A stretch of DNA of 8,435 nt from Chitinophagaceae bacterium (GCA_014379785.1 JACMLD010000503.1:1-8435); one strand, 5' to 3'; counted from the first letter of the stretch, positions 1 through 6,018 are shown. Numbers and translations: made by a program. The notes: generated by a model not told the origin, from the letters alone.

Positions 1-660
1 AACACGGATATATTCATCGAATGTTTTGTGATAGTCGAGGTGATCATGTGTTATGTTGCTGAAAAGTCCGCCCGCGAATCTTAGTCCGCCAATCCGGTGC
101 TGGTGAACCGCATGTGAGCTGACTTCTATAAACACGTGAGAGCATGCGCCATCGGCCATTTTTTTGAGCAGCATGTTTATGTTCAGCTGGTCCGGAGTCG
201 TGTGCGTTGCCTCCAATATTTCCCCGCCTATCTGATTCTGGACCGTGCTGATGAGACCGGTCTTGTAGCCAAGCGCCGTAAAGAGTTTGTATAAAAGGGT
301 AGCGATGGTTGTTTTGCCGTTTGTGCCGGTAACTCCTACGAGTTTGAGCTGATGACTGGGCTCACCATAAAACAGATGGGCCATCTGTCCGGCTGCTTCT
401 GCACTGTTTTCTACCTGTACATAGGTGATATCGTCGCGTAGGTCTGAGGGAAATTGTTCGCATATCACAACTGATGCACCGGCATCGATTGCTGTTTGAA
501 TGAAGTTGTGTCCATCGGTGCCTGCTCCTTTAACCGCAATGAAGGTGCTGCCTGGCTTCACTTTGCGCGAGTCAGTCACCAGTTCCGTAACGGCTGATTG
601 TGTGTTGCCGTGTACGGAGCGGATGCCTACCTTGTATAATATGTCCTGCAGTTGCGGCAT
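1..660 (-). CDS. murE: UDP-N-acetylmuramoyl-tripeptide synthetase family ligase MurE (N-terminal 220 residues, truncated by window edge)
   Basis: Cytoplasmic ATP-dependent ligase that adds the third amino acid of the peptidoglycan stem peptide to UDP-MurNAc-L-Ala-D-Glu. The frame is open from an ATG at 660 to the window edge, giving 220 residues of a protein that is usually about 480-500. Visible marks are the Mur N-terminal domain with TDSRKVKPG (about 29-37), the ATP-binding P-loop TGTNGKTT (111-118), the substrate-binding HTTPD (153-157), EVSSHA (179-184, typical of MurE rather than other Mur ligases) and NITHDHLDYH (202-211). The motif that tells diaminopimelate from lysine enzymes lies in the missing C-terminal part, so the amino acid added cannot be read here. 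The start overlaps the ftsI stop by one base (TAATG), which suggests translational coupling, and no separate ribosome binding site is evident. The family call is firm; only the downstream end is unknown. Confidence 0.96.
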   Translation of the reverse strand, partial: MPQLQDILYKVGIRSVHGNTQSAVTELVTDSRKVKPGSTFIAVKGAGTDGHNFIQTAIDAGASVVICEQFPSDLRDDITYVQVENSAEAAGQMAHLFYGEPSHQLKLVGVTGTNGKTTIATLLYKLFTALGYKTGLISTVQNQIGGEILEATHTTPDQLNINMLLKKMADGACSHVFIEVSSHAVHQHRIGGLRFAGGLFSNITHDHLDYHKTFDEYIRV

Positions 661-2795
661 TAGTTCAATTCGATTGTGATGGTTTGATTTTTTGACAGGG
701 ATAATCCGGGTTCAATGCTCTGACTCGCCACTCTGCCTCTTCCTTTTGCCGATACCTTCAGGTTCATACTTTCCAGCAGATACAATGCATCTTTCAGCGA
801 CATGCCCTTCACATCCGGCATTGATTTCTCTGAAACATTTTTTTTACTCACCACTGCTTTAAAATCACTGCTGTATATGCTGCTCCAGTCAGTTTGTTTG
901 TTTGAATCAAGGAAAGTCATCTGTATTTCAGAAAGAATGCTTTTCAATTCTTTTGTCTGACCGGCATAGTAGAAGGCTACGCTGTCTTTTTTAATTGATA
1001 CAGTCTGCGACTGGTGTGTCTCTGCGGCTCTCAGTGCATACAGCTTGTCAGAAACTTCTTTAAAAACCGGGGCTGCTACCGCGCCACCAAAATGAAAGGC
1101 AGGATGTGCCTTGGTTCTTATTACCACTATGCAACTATAAATGGGTTTGTCTGCAGGAAAGTATCCTACAAATGATGCCTGGTAAACTCCGTCGGTATAT
1201 TTTATCCCTTTGCCGGCCACATGTGCCGTTCCTGTTTTCCCTGCCACTGCATATGGAGAGCCCTTGAAAACTTTTGTTGCACTGCCATCAATGACCACCG
1301 CCTTCATACAGCTTTGTGCGGCGGCGATTACGGCAGGCTCCGCAAGCTCTTCGGTGATTACTTCGGTTTCAAATTCCTTTTGCACGATACCATTGCTCTG
1401 TATGCGGCTGACCAGTGATGGCTTGACCATCTTTCCGTTGTTGGCAATGGCGTTGTAGAGCATGAGGGTCTGGAGCGGACTCACTTCGATCGCGTAGCCA
1501 AAACTCATTGTCACCATGGCATGAAGTCCTTCGTTGTTTTTTCTGATTTTCGGCATCAGCGGTCTTTCTTCCCCGATCAGATCAATCCCGGTTTTTTTGT
1601 CGAGATGAAACTGGCGGAGGTAGCTGATGTATTTATCTGGCTGCGAAGCAAAAGTCTGGTAGGCCAGTTTGCTGAAGGCAACGTTTGAGCTGTGGGCAAA
1701 ACATTCTCTCACTGTCATTACCGGCTTTGGTGCGCGTTCTGCATCTGTCACGGTTCTTACGCCGACGTATTCTGTGCCGATCGAGCCGACCTGCACGTAG
1801 TCGTCGACTGTGATTTTCTTTTCGCTGAGTACAGCGAGCAGGGTGGCAAGTTTCATGGTAGAACCCGGCTCGTTTGACTGTATGGCGTAGTTGTAGTCTT
1901 CGCTGTAGTTACCGTCTTTACCGCGACCGAGATTGGCGATTGCCTTCAGTTTGCCGGTGGCCACTTCCATTACCATGCAGGTGCCATGTTCCGCATCGTT
2001 TTCGATCATCATTCTCAGCAATGCATTTTCTGCAATGTCCTGGGTGTTGACGTCTATTGTGGTGATGATGTCTTTTCCGTTTTCCGGTTCTATTTCAGAA
2101 CCTTCGATGGGAATATATGCTCCTCCGCTGATGAACCTGACAAGTCTGCGTCCGCTCTCTCCTTTCAGCAGGCTGTCGTATGTTTTCTCCAGACCAACGT
2201 TCTGGTTTACCAGCTTGCCCTGGTCGTTTATGTATTCTCTCGACAAACCAATGGTGCGGTTTGCGAGGAGACCGTATGGATTGAGGCGACGGCTTTTTAT
2301 CTCTGCTTTGAAGCCGCTGTGGTTGGGGCCCTGATTTACGAGTGGAAAATTTCTGAGCGTTTTGTATTGTTCGAACGAAAGATTTTTTTTGAGGGGGTAG
2401 TATCGAAGTTTCTTTTTGTATCCCTGTGTCAGCTGCTTTTTGTAGTCGGCCTGCGACTGGTCGCGGAAATAGAGCGACAGTGCGCGGCTGAGGGAATCGA
2501 TGTATTTGTGGAAGCGACGGCCATTCTTTTCGATGAGACCGTCTGCGCGGAAATCTATGTAAATATCAAAGTAAGGTATTGACGTGCTGAGCATGCTGCC
2601 GTCTGCACTGTAGATGGTGCCGCGTTCTGCCTGGAGCGGCATCATGCGTGTATGGAGGCTGTCGCTTTTGCCAAGCCAGTATTTTCCCTGCACCTGCTGA
2701 ATATAGGCGGCGCGGCCGATCACGAAGACTCCCAAGACAACAATCCCTATAAATCCCAGATACACTCTCCACAATATGTCTTTCTTTATTTCCAA
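660..2795 (-). CDS. ftsI: Septal peptidoglycan transpeptidase FtsI (class B PBP3-type) with C-terminal PASTA domain
   Basis: Inner-membrane D,D-transpeptidase that crosslinks septal peptidoglycan in the divisome; a beta-lactam target. It has 711 residues: a short cytoplasmic N-terminus, one membrane anchor (about 11-29), a PBP dimerisation domain starting with ERGTIYSADGSMLSTS (57-72), then the transpeptidase domain with all three active-site motifs: STMK (312-315, nucleophile Ser312), SSN (369-371) and KTGT (520-523). After a linker of about 75 residues comes a single PASTA-like domain (about 659-711, beginning MPDVKGMSLKDALYLLE). The PASTA tail makes it longer than proteobacterial FtsI (about 590) and more like the SpoVD/PBP2x layout, which I recall as common in Bacteroidota. 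The start is TTG at 2795-2793: an in-frame stop lies at 2810-2808, no ATG or GTG lies between, and a GAGG sits five bases upstream. It lies 12 bases after ftsL and overlaps murE by one base. FtsI rather than elongation PBP2 is favoured by its place between ftsL and murE. Confidence 0.95.
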   Translation of the reverse strand: MEIKKDILWRVYLGFIGIVVLGVFVIGRAAYIQQVQGKYWLGKSDSLHTRMMPLQAERGTIYSADGSMLSTSIPYFDIYIDFRADGLIEKNGRRFHKYIDSLSRALSLYFRDQSQADYKKQLTQGYKKKLRYYPLKKNLSFEQYKTLRNFPLVNQGPNHSGFKAEIKSRRLNPYGLLANRTIGLSREYINDQGKLVNQNVGLEKTYDSLLKGESGRRLVRFISGGAYIPIEGSEIEPENGKDIITTIDVNTQDIAENALLRMMIENDAEHGTCMVMEVATGKLKAIANLGRGKDGNYSEDYNYAIQSNEPGSTMKLATLLAVLSEKKITVDDYVQVGSIGTEYVGVRTVTDAERAPKPVMTVRECFAHSSNVAFSKLAYQTFASQPDKYISYLRQFHLDKKTGIDLIGEERPLMPKIRKNNEGLHAMVTMSFGYAIEVSPLQTLMLYNAIANNGKMVKPSLVSRIQSNGIVQKEFETEVITEELAEPAVIAAAQSCMKAVVIDGSATKVFKGSPYAVAGKTGTAHVAGKGIKYTDGVYQASFVGYFPADKPIYSCIVVIRTKAHPAFHFGGAVAAPVFKEVSDKLYALRAAETHQSQTVSIKKDSVAFYYAGQTKELKSILSEIQMTFLDSNKQTDWSSIYSSDFKAVVSKKNVSEKSMPDVKGMSLKDALYLLESMNLKVSAKGRGRVASQSIEPGLSLSKNQTITIELN

Positions 2796-2804
2796 ATTTT
2801 CCTC
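2793..2804 (-). promoter_or_regulatory. Ribosome binding site and TTG start of ftsI
   Basis: Read on the minus strand, GAGG (2804-2801) is followed by a five-base spacer AAAAT and then TTG (2795-2793). An in-frame TAA at 2810-2808, which is also the ftsL stop, rules out a longer frame. The membrane anchor begins only about ten codons later, so a much later start would remove it. This clear Shine-Dalgarno is unlike the neighbouring dcw genes, which have weak or no such signal and rely on overlap or very close spacing. Confidence 0.7.
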
Positions 2805-2807
2805 TTT

Positions 2808-3143
2808 TTATTTCTCGTCAACGCTGTCTTTGAGAATGATAGGTGGTGTTGTTAATTCCTTTAATCCGAGTGGCTCTACTGCTTTTGCGAGTTCACTTTG
2901 TTTGCTTCTGAACATCACTTCGCTTTTAAGTGATTTGTATTCGTATTGCAGTTCTTTGAGTTCTTTGTTTGTGCGGTTTATATTTTTTATGGTCTTGTCT
3001 GAATAATGTCCGTTGTATATGTATACCACAGCCAGCACACTGAGAAATAAAAAATAGGGAACGTTCTTTACTATCCATTGATAGTTGAAGAGACGCTTCC
3101 ACTCGCTGCGCTTTTCTTTGATATTTGAATTTGTTTCGGTCAT
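2808..3143 (-). CDS. ftsL: FtsL-like cell-division protein (single-pass, coiled coil)
   Basis: Small bitopic membrane protein of 111 residues, inferred to be the FtsL component that links FtsI/FtsW to the divisome core. The N-terminal 26 residues are charged and polar (KEKRSEWKR at 9-17, presumably cytoplasmic). One hydrophobic segment follows (about 27-46, with YFLFLSVLAVVYIY). A charged periplasmic stretch (about 50-90) is rich in Lys, Glu and Leu, as expected for a coiled coil, and the tail ELTTPPIILKD (96-106) follows. FtsL proteins share little sequence, so the call rests mainly on size, topology and position between rsmH and ftsI, where FtsL is found in most dcw clusters. The ATG is one base after the rsmH stop (TAACATG), suggesting coupled translation. 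Confidence is high for a divisome membrane protein and slightly lower for strict FtsL orthology. Confidence 0.85.
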   Translation of the reverse strand: MTETNSNIKEKRSEWKRLFNYQWIVKNVPYFLFLSVLAVVYIYNGHYSDKTIKNINRTNKELKELQYEYKSLKSEVMFRSKQSELAKAVEPLGLKELTTPPIILKDSVDEK

Positions 3144-3144
3144 G

Positions 3145-4083
3145 TTATTTTTTCTCTGCTACTCTCAGCTTGGCGCTTCTTGATCTTGGATTGACGGTTG
3201 TTTCGCGATCGCCGGGGACAATTGGTTTTTTTGTAACCAGCTTCAGTTCATGCGTACTCACCCTATTTTCAAATGGATTTTGTTGTTCTTCTTCTTCACC
3301 GAAATGGCCGTTTCGCAGAAAGTTTTTTACAAGTCTGTCTTCAAGCGAATGGAATGTGATGACGGCGACCCGGCCACCAGTCTGCAGAAGCGGGGGAAGC
3401 TGCAGAAGCATTTCTTTCAATGCGCCGAGTTCATCATTCACTTCAATCCTTAAAGCCTGGAATACCTGGGCAAAGTATCTGTTTGGATTTCCTTTCACAA
3501 TGGAATACAGGGCCGTCTTGAAGTTGCTGATTGTTTTGAGCGAAACGGTCTGCCTGATACCGACAATTGTTTTCGCCAGTGTTTTGGCATTCGTCACTTC
3601 TCCATATTGCTCAAACAATTTGTGCAACTGCTGTTCGCTGTAGGTTTGCAGAACGTCGAAGGCTGTCAGAGGTTGCCTTGTGTCCATCCGCATATCCATG
3701 GGTGCGTCGAAACGGATGGAAAATCCGCGTTCGGGTTCATCAAACTGGTGGCTGCTTACTCCGAGGTCGGCCAGCACTCCGTCGAGCTTCGCTATTTTAT
3801 GCAGTCGCAGAAAGCGCTGTATATGGCGAAAGTTGTGCGGAATAAAGGTCACCCGCGGGTCGTCCGGCAAATTCACCTTTGCATCTGCGTCCTGATCGAA
3901 CACAAGCAACTTTCCGGTTTTGCCAAGACGGCTGAGCAGTTCTTTCGAATGCCCGCCACCGCCAAAAGTCAGATCTGCGTAGATGCCTTCGGGTCTGATG
4001 TTTAGGGCGTCAATGGATTCCTGCAGCATGACAGGGACATGATATGCTTGCGGCAGACTGTCCTGTTCTTCATGTGCTTCCAT
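3145..4083 (-). CDS. rsmH: 16S rRNA (cytosine1402-N4)-methyltransferase RsmH (MraW)
   Basis: SAM-dependent enzyme that methylates N4 of C1402 in the decoding centre of 16S rRNA. The 312-residue length is normal for the family. Characteristic segments in order are YHVPVMLQESIDAL (14-27), the SAM-binding DLTFGGGGHSKELL (37-50), DLGVSSHQFDEPERGFS (106-122), PMDMRMD (128-134), FQALRIEVNDEL (208-219), ITFHSLEDRLVK (242-253) and the closing NPRSRSAKLRVAEK (298-311). Every diagnostic block is present and unbroken. The ATG overlaps the mraZ stop by one base (TAATG), and the stop is one base before ftsL, so it sits second in the dcw operon as in most bacteria. A weak GGGTG lies just before the overlap; translation is probably coupled to mraZ. 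Confidence 0.98.
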   Translation of the reverse strand: MEAHEEQDSLPQAYHVPVMLQESIDALNIRPEGIYADLTFGGGGHSKELLSRLGKTGKLLVFDQDADAKVNLPDDPRVTFIPHNFRHIQRFLRLHKIAKLDGVLADLGVSSHQFDEPERGFSIRFDAPMDMRMDTRQPLTAFDVLQTYSEQQLHKLFEQYGEVTNAKTLAKTIVGIRQTVSLKTISNFKTALYSIVKGNPNRYFAQVFQALRIEVNDELGALKEMLLQLPPLLQTGGRVAVITFHSLEDRLVKNFLRNGHFGEEEEQQNPFENRVSTHELKLVTKKPIVPGDRETTVNPRSRSAKLRVAEKK

Positions 4084-4541
4084 TAGTCACCCGTTTTTTT
4101 ACCCATTACCTTTTGCGCCAGGCTGCTGAAGGTTTCCGGTGTGAAAGAATCAAAGAACTGTTGGTACTTAGTTTTATCCCAGATTTCTATTTTGTTTCCT
4201 GACGAAGCCAGTACGATATCCCGCTGTAGGCTGCCAAACCCTTTGAGGTTTGCCGGCAGGAGGAGGCGGTTTGCAGTATCAAGACTTACTTCTGTGGCGC
4301 CGTTGTTGAAAAGTCTTTTTAATTTCCGATTTTCGGGTTCGTATTCACTGAGTGAATTGACTTCGGCCGTTACGGGCTGCCAGTTTTCTTTAGGATAGAG
4401 GTTGAGGCATTCGTCAAATCCCCTGTTCACTACGAAGCTGGTCGCCGCTCCTTCGGGAAGTTGCTTTAGCAACCCTCCGGGGAGTAGAAACCGCCCTTTG
4501 GCGTCCAGCGTAGCTTCGTATTCGCCAAGAAAAACAATCAT
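4083..4541 (-). CDS. mraZ: MraZ, DNA-binding transcriptional regulator of the dcw cluster
   Basis: Ring-forming AbrB-fold DNA-binding protein that opens the dcw cluster and, in species studied, represses it by binding repeats upstream of its own gene. The 152-residue protein carries the two copies of the family fold, each marked by a DxxxR motif: DAKGR (13-17, in YEATLDAKGRFLLPGGL) and DTANR (88-92, in VSLDTANRLLLPANL). First gene of the operon, overlapping rsmH by one base. No Shine-Dalgarno is visible before the ATG; the bases just upstream on the coding strand read TTCTCCTAA, which is pyrimidine-rich and the opposite of a ribosome binding site. Such starts are not rare in Bacteroidota. Phased repeats 19-58 bases upstream are a likely binding site for this protein. 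Confidence 0.97.
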   Translation of the reverse strand: MIVFLGEYEATLDAKGRFLLPGGLLKQLPEGAATSFVVNRGFDECLNLYPKENWQPVTAEVNSLSEYEPENRKLKRLFNNGATEVSLDTANRLLLPANLKGFGSLQRDIVLASSGNKIEIWDKTKYQQFFDSFTPETFSSLAQKVMGKKTGD

Positions 4542-4559
4542 TTAGGAGAATTTGTACCG

Positions 4560-4599
4560 ATTTTGACATTTATTGACACAAAATAACACATTTTCCCAC
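4560..4599 (-). promoter_or_regulatory. Candidate MraZ operator: four 10-bp phased repeats
   Basis: Read on the minus strand toward mraZ, four consecutive 10-mers start GTGGGAAAAT, GTGTTATTTT, GTGTCAATAA and ATGTCAAAAT. TG recurs at exactly ten-base intervals four times, and GTG three times, so the same face of the helix is marked over four turns. The known E. coli MraZ site is direct repeats of TGGG separated by six bases, the same ten-base period; the first unit here contains TGGG exactly and the others are degenerate (TGTT, TGTC, TGTC). The array ends 19 bases before the mraZ ATG. The position and period support autoregulation of the dcw operon, but this is inference from pattern and family knowledge. 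Confidence 0.5.
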
Positions 4600-4613
4600 T
4601 TCCAACTGTTAAT

Positions 4614-4634
4614 TGGAAAAATTTAATTTTTCCA
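4614..4634. repeat. Perfect inverted repeat, 10-bp arms with 1-bp centre
   Basis: The left arm TGGAAAAATT (4614-4623) and right arm AATTTTTCCA (4625-4634) are exact reverse complements around a single T at 4624. It has too short a loop to act as an RNA hairpin, so a DNA-level role (operator for a dimeric regulator, or an easily melted element) is more likely. Its right arm overlaps the DnaA-box-like TTTTCCACA at 4628-4636. It sits between the mraZ repeats and the queA-proximal half. The binding protein is unknown. Confidence 0.55.
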
Positions 4635-4636
4635 CA
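4628..4636 (+). promoter_or_regulatory. DnaA-box-like site (one mismatch)
   Basis: TTTTCCACA matches the DnaA box consensus TTATCCACA at eight of nine positions. It overlaps the right arm of the inverted repeat, so the match could be a by-product of that palindrome. It is in opposite orientation to the perfect box 91 bases away (start to start). Confidence 0.35.
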
Positions 4637-4718
4637 GGCTTTGTGTGCGCGAGAACCTCAGCCAGTAAGCGTCTGAGCGGACTATGTTCATAAACATCAG
4701 AATATCGTGTGCATTAAC

Positions 4719-4727
4719 TGTGGATAA
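4719..4727 (-). promoter_or_regulatory. Perfect DnaA box
   Basis: TGTGGATAA on the plus strand is the exact reverse complement of the consensus DnaA box TTATCCACA. A degenerate relative, TGTGAATCA (two mismatches), begins exactly 20 bases later at 4739, in the same orientation. Within an intergenic region, a perfect 9-mer beside degenerate copies suggests DnaA binding, either to regulate the flanking promoters or as part of a replication origin. One exact 9-mer can arise by chance, so confidence in function is modest. Confidence 0.45.
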
Positions 4728-4784
4728 CCTCAAAAAGCTGTGAATCAACGGTGAACCTGACCAGAAATTTTGTGAAAACCCAAC

Positions 4785-4800
4785 AAAAGGAAAGACTGTG
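4785..4800 (+). promoter_or_regulatory. Ribosome binding site and GTG start of the queA-family gene
   Basis: The purine run AAAAGGAAAG (4785-4794) includes AGGA at 4788-4791, six bases before the GTG at 4798. Reading back in frame from the GTG reaches a TGA at 4741-4743 with no ATG, GTG or TTG between, so GTG is the only conventional start. The conserved family N-terminus begins ten codons later. Confidence 0.7.
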
Positions 4801-6000
4801 AGCCCTGAAAAAATCTCTATACTAGCATACACCTATCATCTGCCGGAAGAAAAGATTGCCTTCTACCCCCTTGCCGAAAGGGACCAGTCCAGATTGCTCA
4901 TCTCTAACAGCGGCCAGATCACCGAAGACGTCTATTCTAACATCCATAACCACTTTTCACCGGGAAGTCTCCTCGTTTTCAACAATACCCGCGTGGTGGA
5001 AGCAAGACTGATATTCCAGAAACCATCAGGAGGAAATATTGAGATATTCTGTCTGGAGCCTGCGGACATCGACCGCAGTATAGAAGCCGGTATGTCGGCC
5101 ACGGGTTCCGTTCAATGGAATTGCCTCATCGGTGGAGCCAGCAAATGGAAAGCAGGACAAATACTGGAAAAAAATCTGGGAGACGTCACACTATCAGCAT
5201 CCTACATTGAAAAAAAAAAGGATTCTTTTGTTATACAATTCAAATGGAATCAAGCGGACCTCAGCTTTGCGCAGATCCTACATCTTGCCGGTCAGATTCC
5301 ACTACCACCCTATATCAAACGCGCTCCTGAAAAAAGAGATGAAGAACGCTATCAGACAACATTCGCAAAACACGATGGCTCTGTTGCCGCACCCACCGCA
5401 GGCTTACACTTCACAGAAAGAGTTTTCGACAATCTCAAAAAACAAAATATAGATACTGCATTCCTCACACTTCATGTAGGAGCCGGCACATTTCAGCCGG
5501 TGAAGGCAGATACGATGGAACAACATACAATGCATGCTGAATCGTTTGAGGTCAGTACGACCACCATACGTCAGCTCCTGACCAGCTCCGGAAAAGTTTA
5601 TGCCGTAGGCACCACGTCTGCAAGAACACTGGAAAGCATTTACTGGATCGGATTGCAAATCCTACAGAATCCTGAGACAGCAGTGTTTGAACTTGGACAA
5701 TGGGACGCTTACCACACGCAGACAGCGCCCGCACCCGACGAGGTATTGATGAATCTGCTGAAATGGATGGAGGAAAATCATACAGACACGATAACCGGCC
5801 GCACACGCATACTCATTGCACCTGGTTATCAATTCAAAATTGTCAACGGCCTCATTACAAATTTTCATCAGCCACAGTCCACTCTGTTACTCCTGGTTGC
5901 CGCCCTGATCGGAGAGCACTGGCATAACGTCTATGATTATGCGCTGAATAACAATTTCCGTTTTTTAAGTTATGGAGACGGGTGTCTGCTGATACCCTGA
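4798..6000 (+). CDS. queA: S-adenosylmethionine:tRNA ribosyltransferase-isomerase family protein (QueA-like, long form)
   Basis: QueA transfers and isomerises the ribose of SAM onto 7-aminomethyl-7-deazaguanine at the tRNA wobble position, making epoxyqueuosine. Diagnostic blocks run in order: YHLPEEKIAFYPLAERDQSRLL (13-34), GSLLVFNNTRVVEARL (56-71), AGQIPLPPYIKR (164-175), ERYQTTFAKHDGSVAAPTAGLHFT (183-206), HVGAGTFQPV (226-235), MHAESFEV (245-252), AVGTTSARTLES (269-280), APGYQF with LITNFHQPQSTLLLLVAAL (341-370) and FRFLSYGDGCLLIP (387-400). It has 400 residues, against about 340-355 for typical QueA. The extra length is largely between the RTLES block and APGYQF, where about 60 residues replace the short usual linker, plus some in the segment around 83-160. 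The ending SYGDGCLLIP also departs from the usual SYGDAMLI. It is divergent from mraZ and abuts the convergent kinase gene. The family is certain. Whether it is the cell's only QueA or a lineage-specific paralogue with altered substrate cannot be told from here. Confidence 0.9.
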   Translation: MSPEKISILAYTYHLPEEKIAFYPLAERDQSRLLISNSGQITEDVYSNIHNHFSPGSLLVFNNTRVVEARLIFQKPSGGNIEIFCLEPADIDRSIEAGMSATGSVQWNCLIGGASKWKAGQILEKNLGDVTLSASYIEKKKDSFVIQFKWNQADLSFAQILHLAGQIPLPPYIKRAPEKRDEERYQTTFAKHDGSVAAPTAGLHFTERVFDNLKKQNIDTAFLTLHVGAGTFQPVKADTMEQHTMHAESFEVSTTTIRQLLTSSGKVYAVGTTSARTLESIYWIGLQILQNPETAVFELGQWDAYHTQTAPAPDEVLMNLLKWMEENHTDTITGRTRILIAPGYQFKIVNGLITNFHQPQSTLLLLVAALIGEHWHNVYDYALNNNFRFLSYGDGCLLIP

Positions 6001-6018
6001 TCAGGCGATTACAGCCTG
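5996..6018. repeat. Small palindromes spanning the convergent stop codons of queA and the kinase gene
   Basis: CCTGATCAGG (5996-6005) is a perfect 10-bp palindrome holding both TGA stop codons back to back. It overlaps a possible hairpin, CAGGC (6002-6006), seven-base loop, GCCTG (6014-6018). There is no adjacent T-run, so it is not called as an intrinsic terminator. It may be chance arising from the paired stops. Confidence 0.25.

Larger units (their letters stand above)
4542..4797. other. Divergent intergenic regulatory region between mraZ and queA-family gene
   Basis: This 256-base stretch separates two divergent genes. The mraZ-proximal part is AT-rich: by hand count 4561-4630 has 17 G/C in 70 bases, about 24 percent, much lower than the flanking genes. 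The queA-proximal part (about 4636-4797) is closer to average. It contains phased TG repeats, a perfect inverted repeat and DnaA-box matches, listed separately. No convincing coding frame crosses it. A near match to the Bacteroidota -7 element TAnnTTTG occurs on the minus strand at 4586-4579 (TTATTTTG, one mismatch), which would put the mraZ promoter inside the phased repeats. A similar weak match for queA lies at 4765-4772 (AAATTTTG, one mismatch). Neither has a good -33 TTTG partner, so both promoter calls are tentative. Confidence 0.6.

Noticed and set aside
1986..2582. 198-residue plus-strand open frame, rich in Cys, Phe and Val
   Set aside because: It lies wholly antisense to the transpeptidase domain of ftsI, has no family motif or binding site, and its composition is that expected of a complement-strand shadow.
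3125..3643. 172-residue plus-strand open frame
   Set aside because: Antisense to rsmH, whose motifs are complete; the shadow is rich in Ser, Cys and Phe and resembles no family I know.
4684..4697. Short inverted repeat ATGTT-CATA-AACAT
   Set aside because: Five-base arms in an A/T-rich stretch are expected by chance; no further symmetry.
4771..4779. TGTGAAAAC as a further DnaA box
   Set aside because: Three of nine positions differ from the consensus, so it was not counted.
4623..4832. 69-residue minus-strand open frame crossing the mraZ-queA gap
   Set aside because: It overlaps the conserved start of the queA-family gene and covers the DnaA-box region; no binding site or recognisable protein features.
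6002..6018. Hairpin CAGGC-7-GCCTG as an intrinsic terminator
   Set aside because: Stem of only five base pairs, no following T-run on either strand, and it lies inside the kinase coding sequence.
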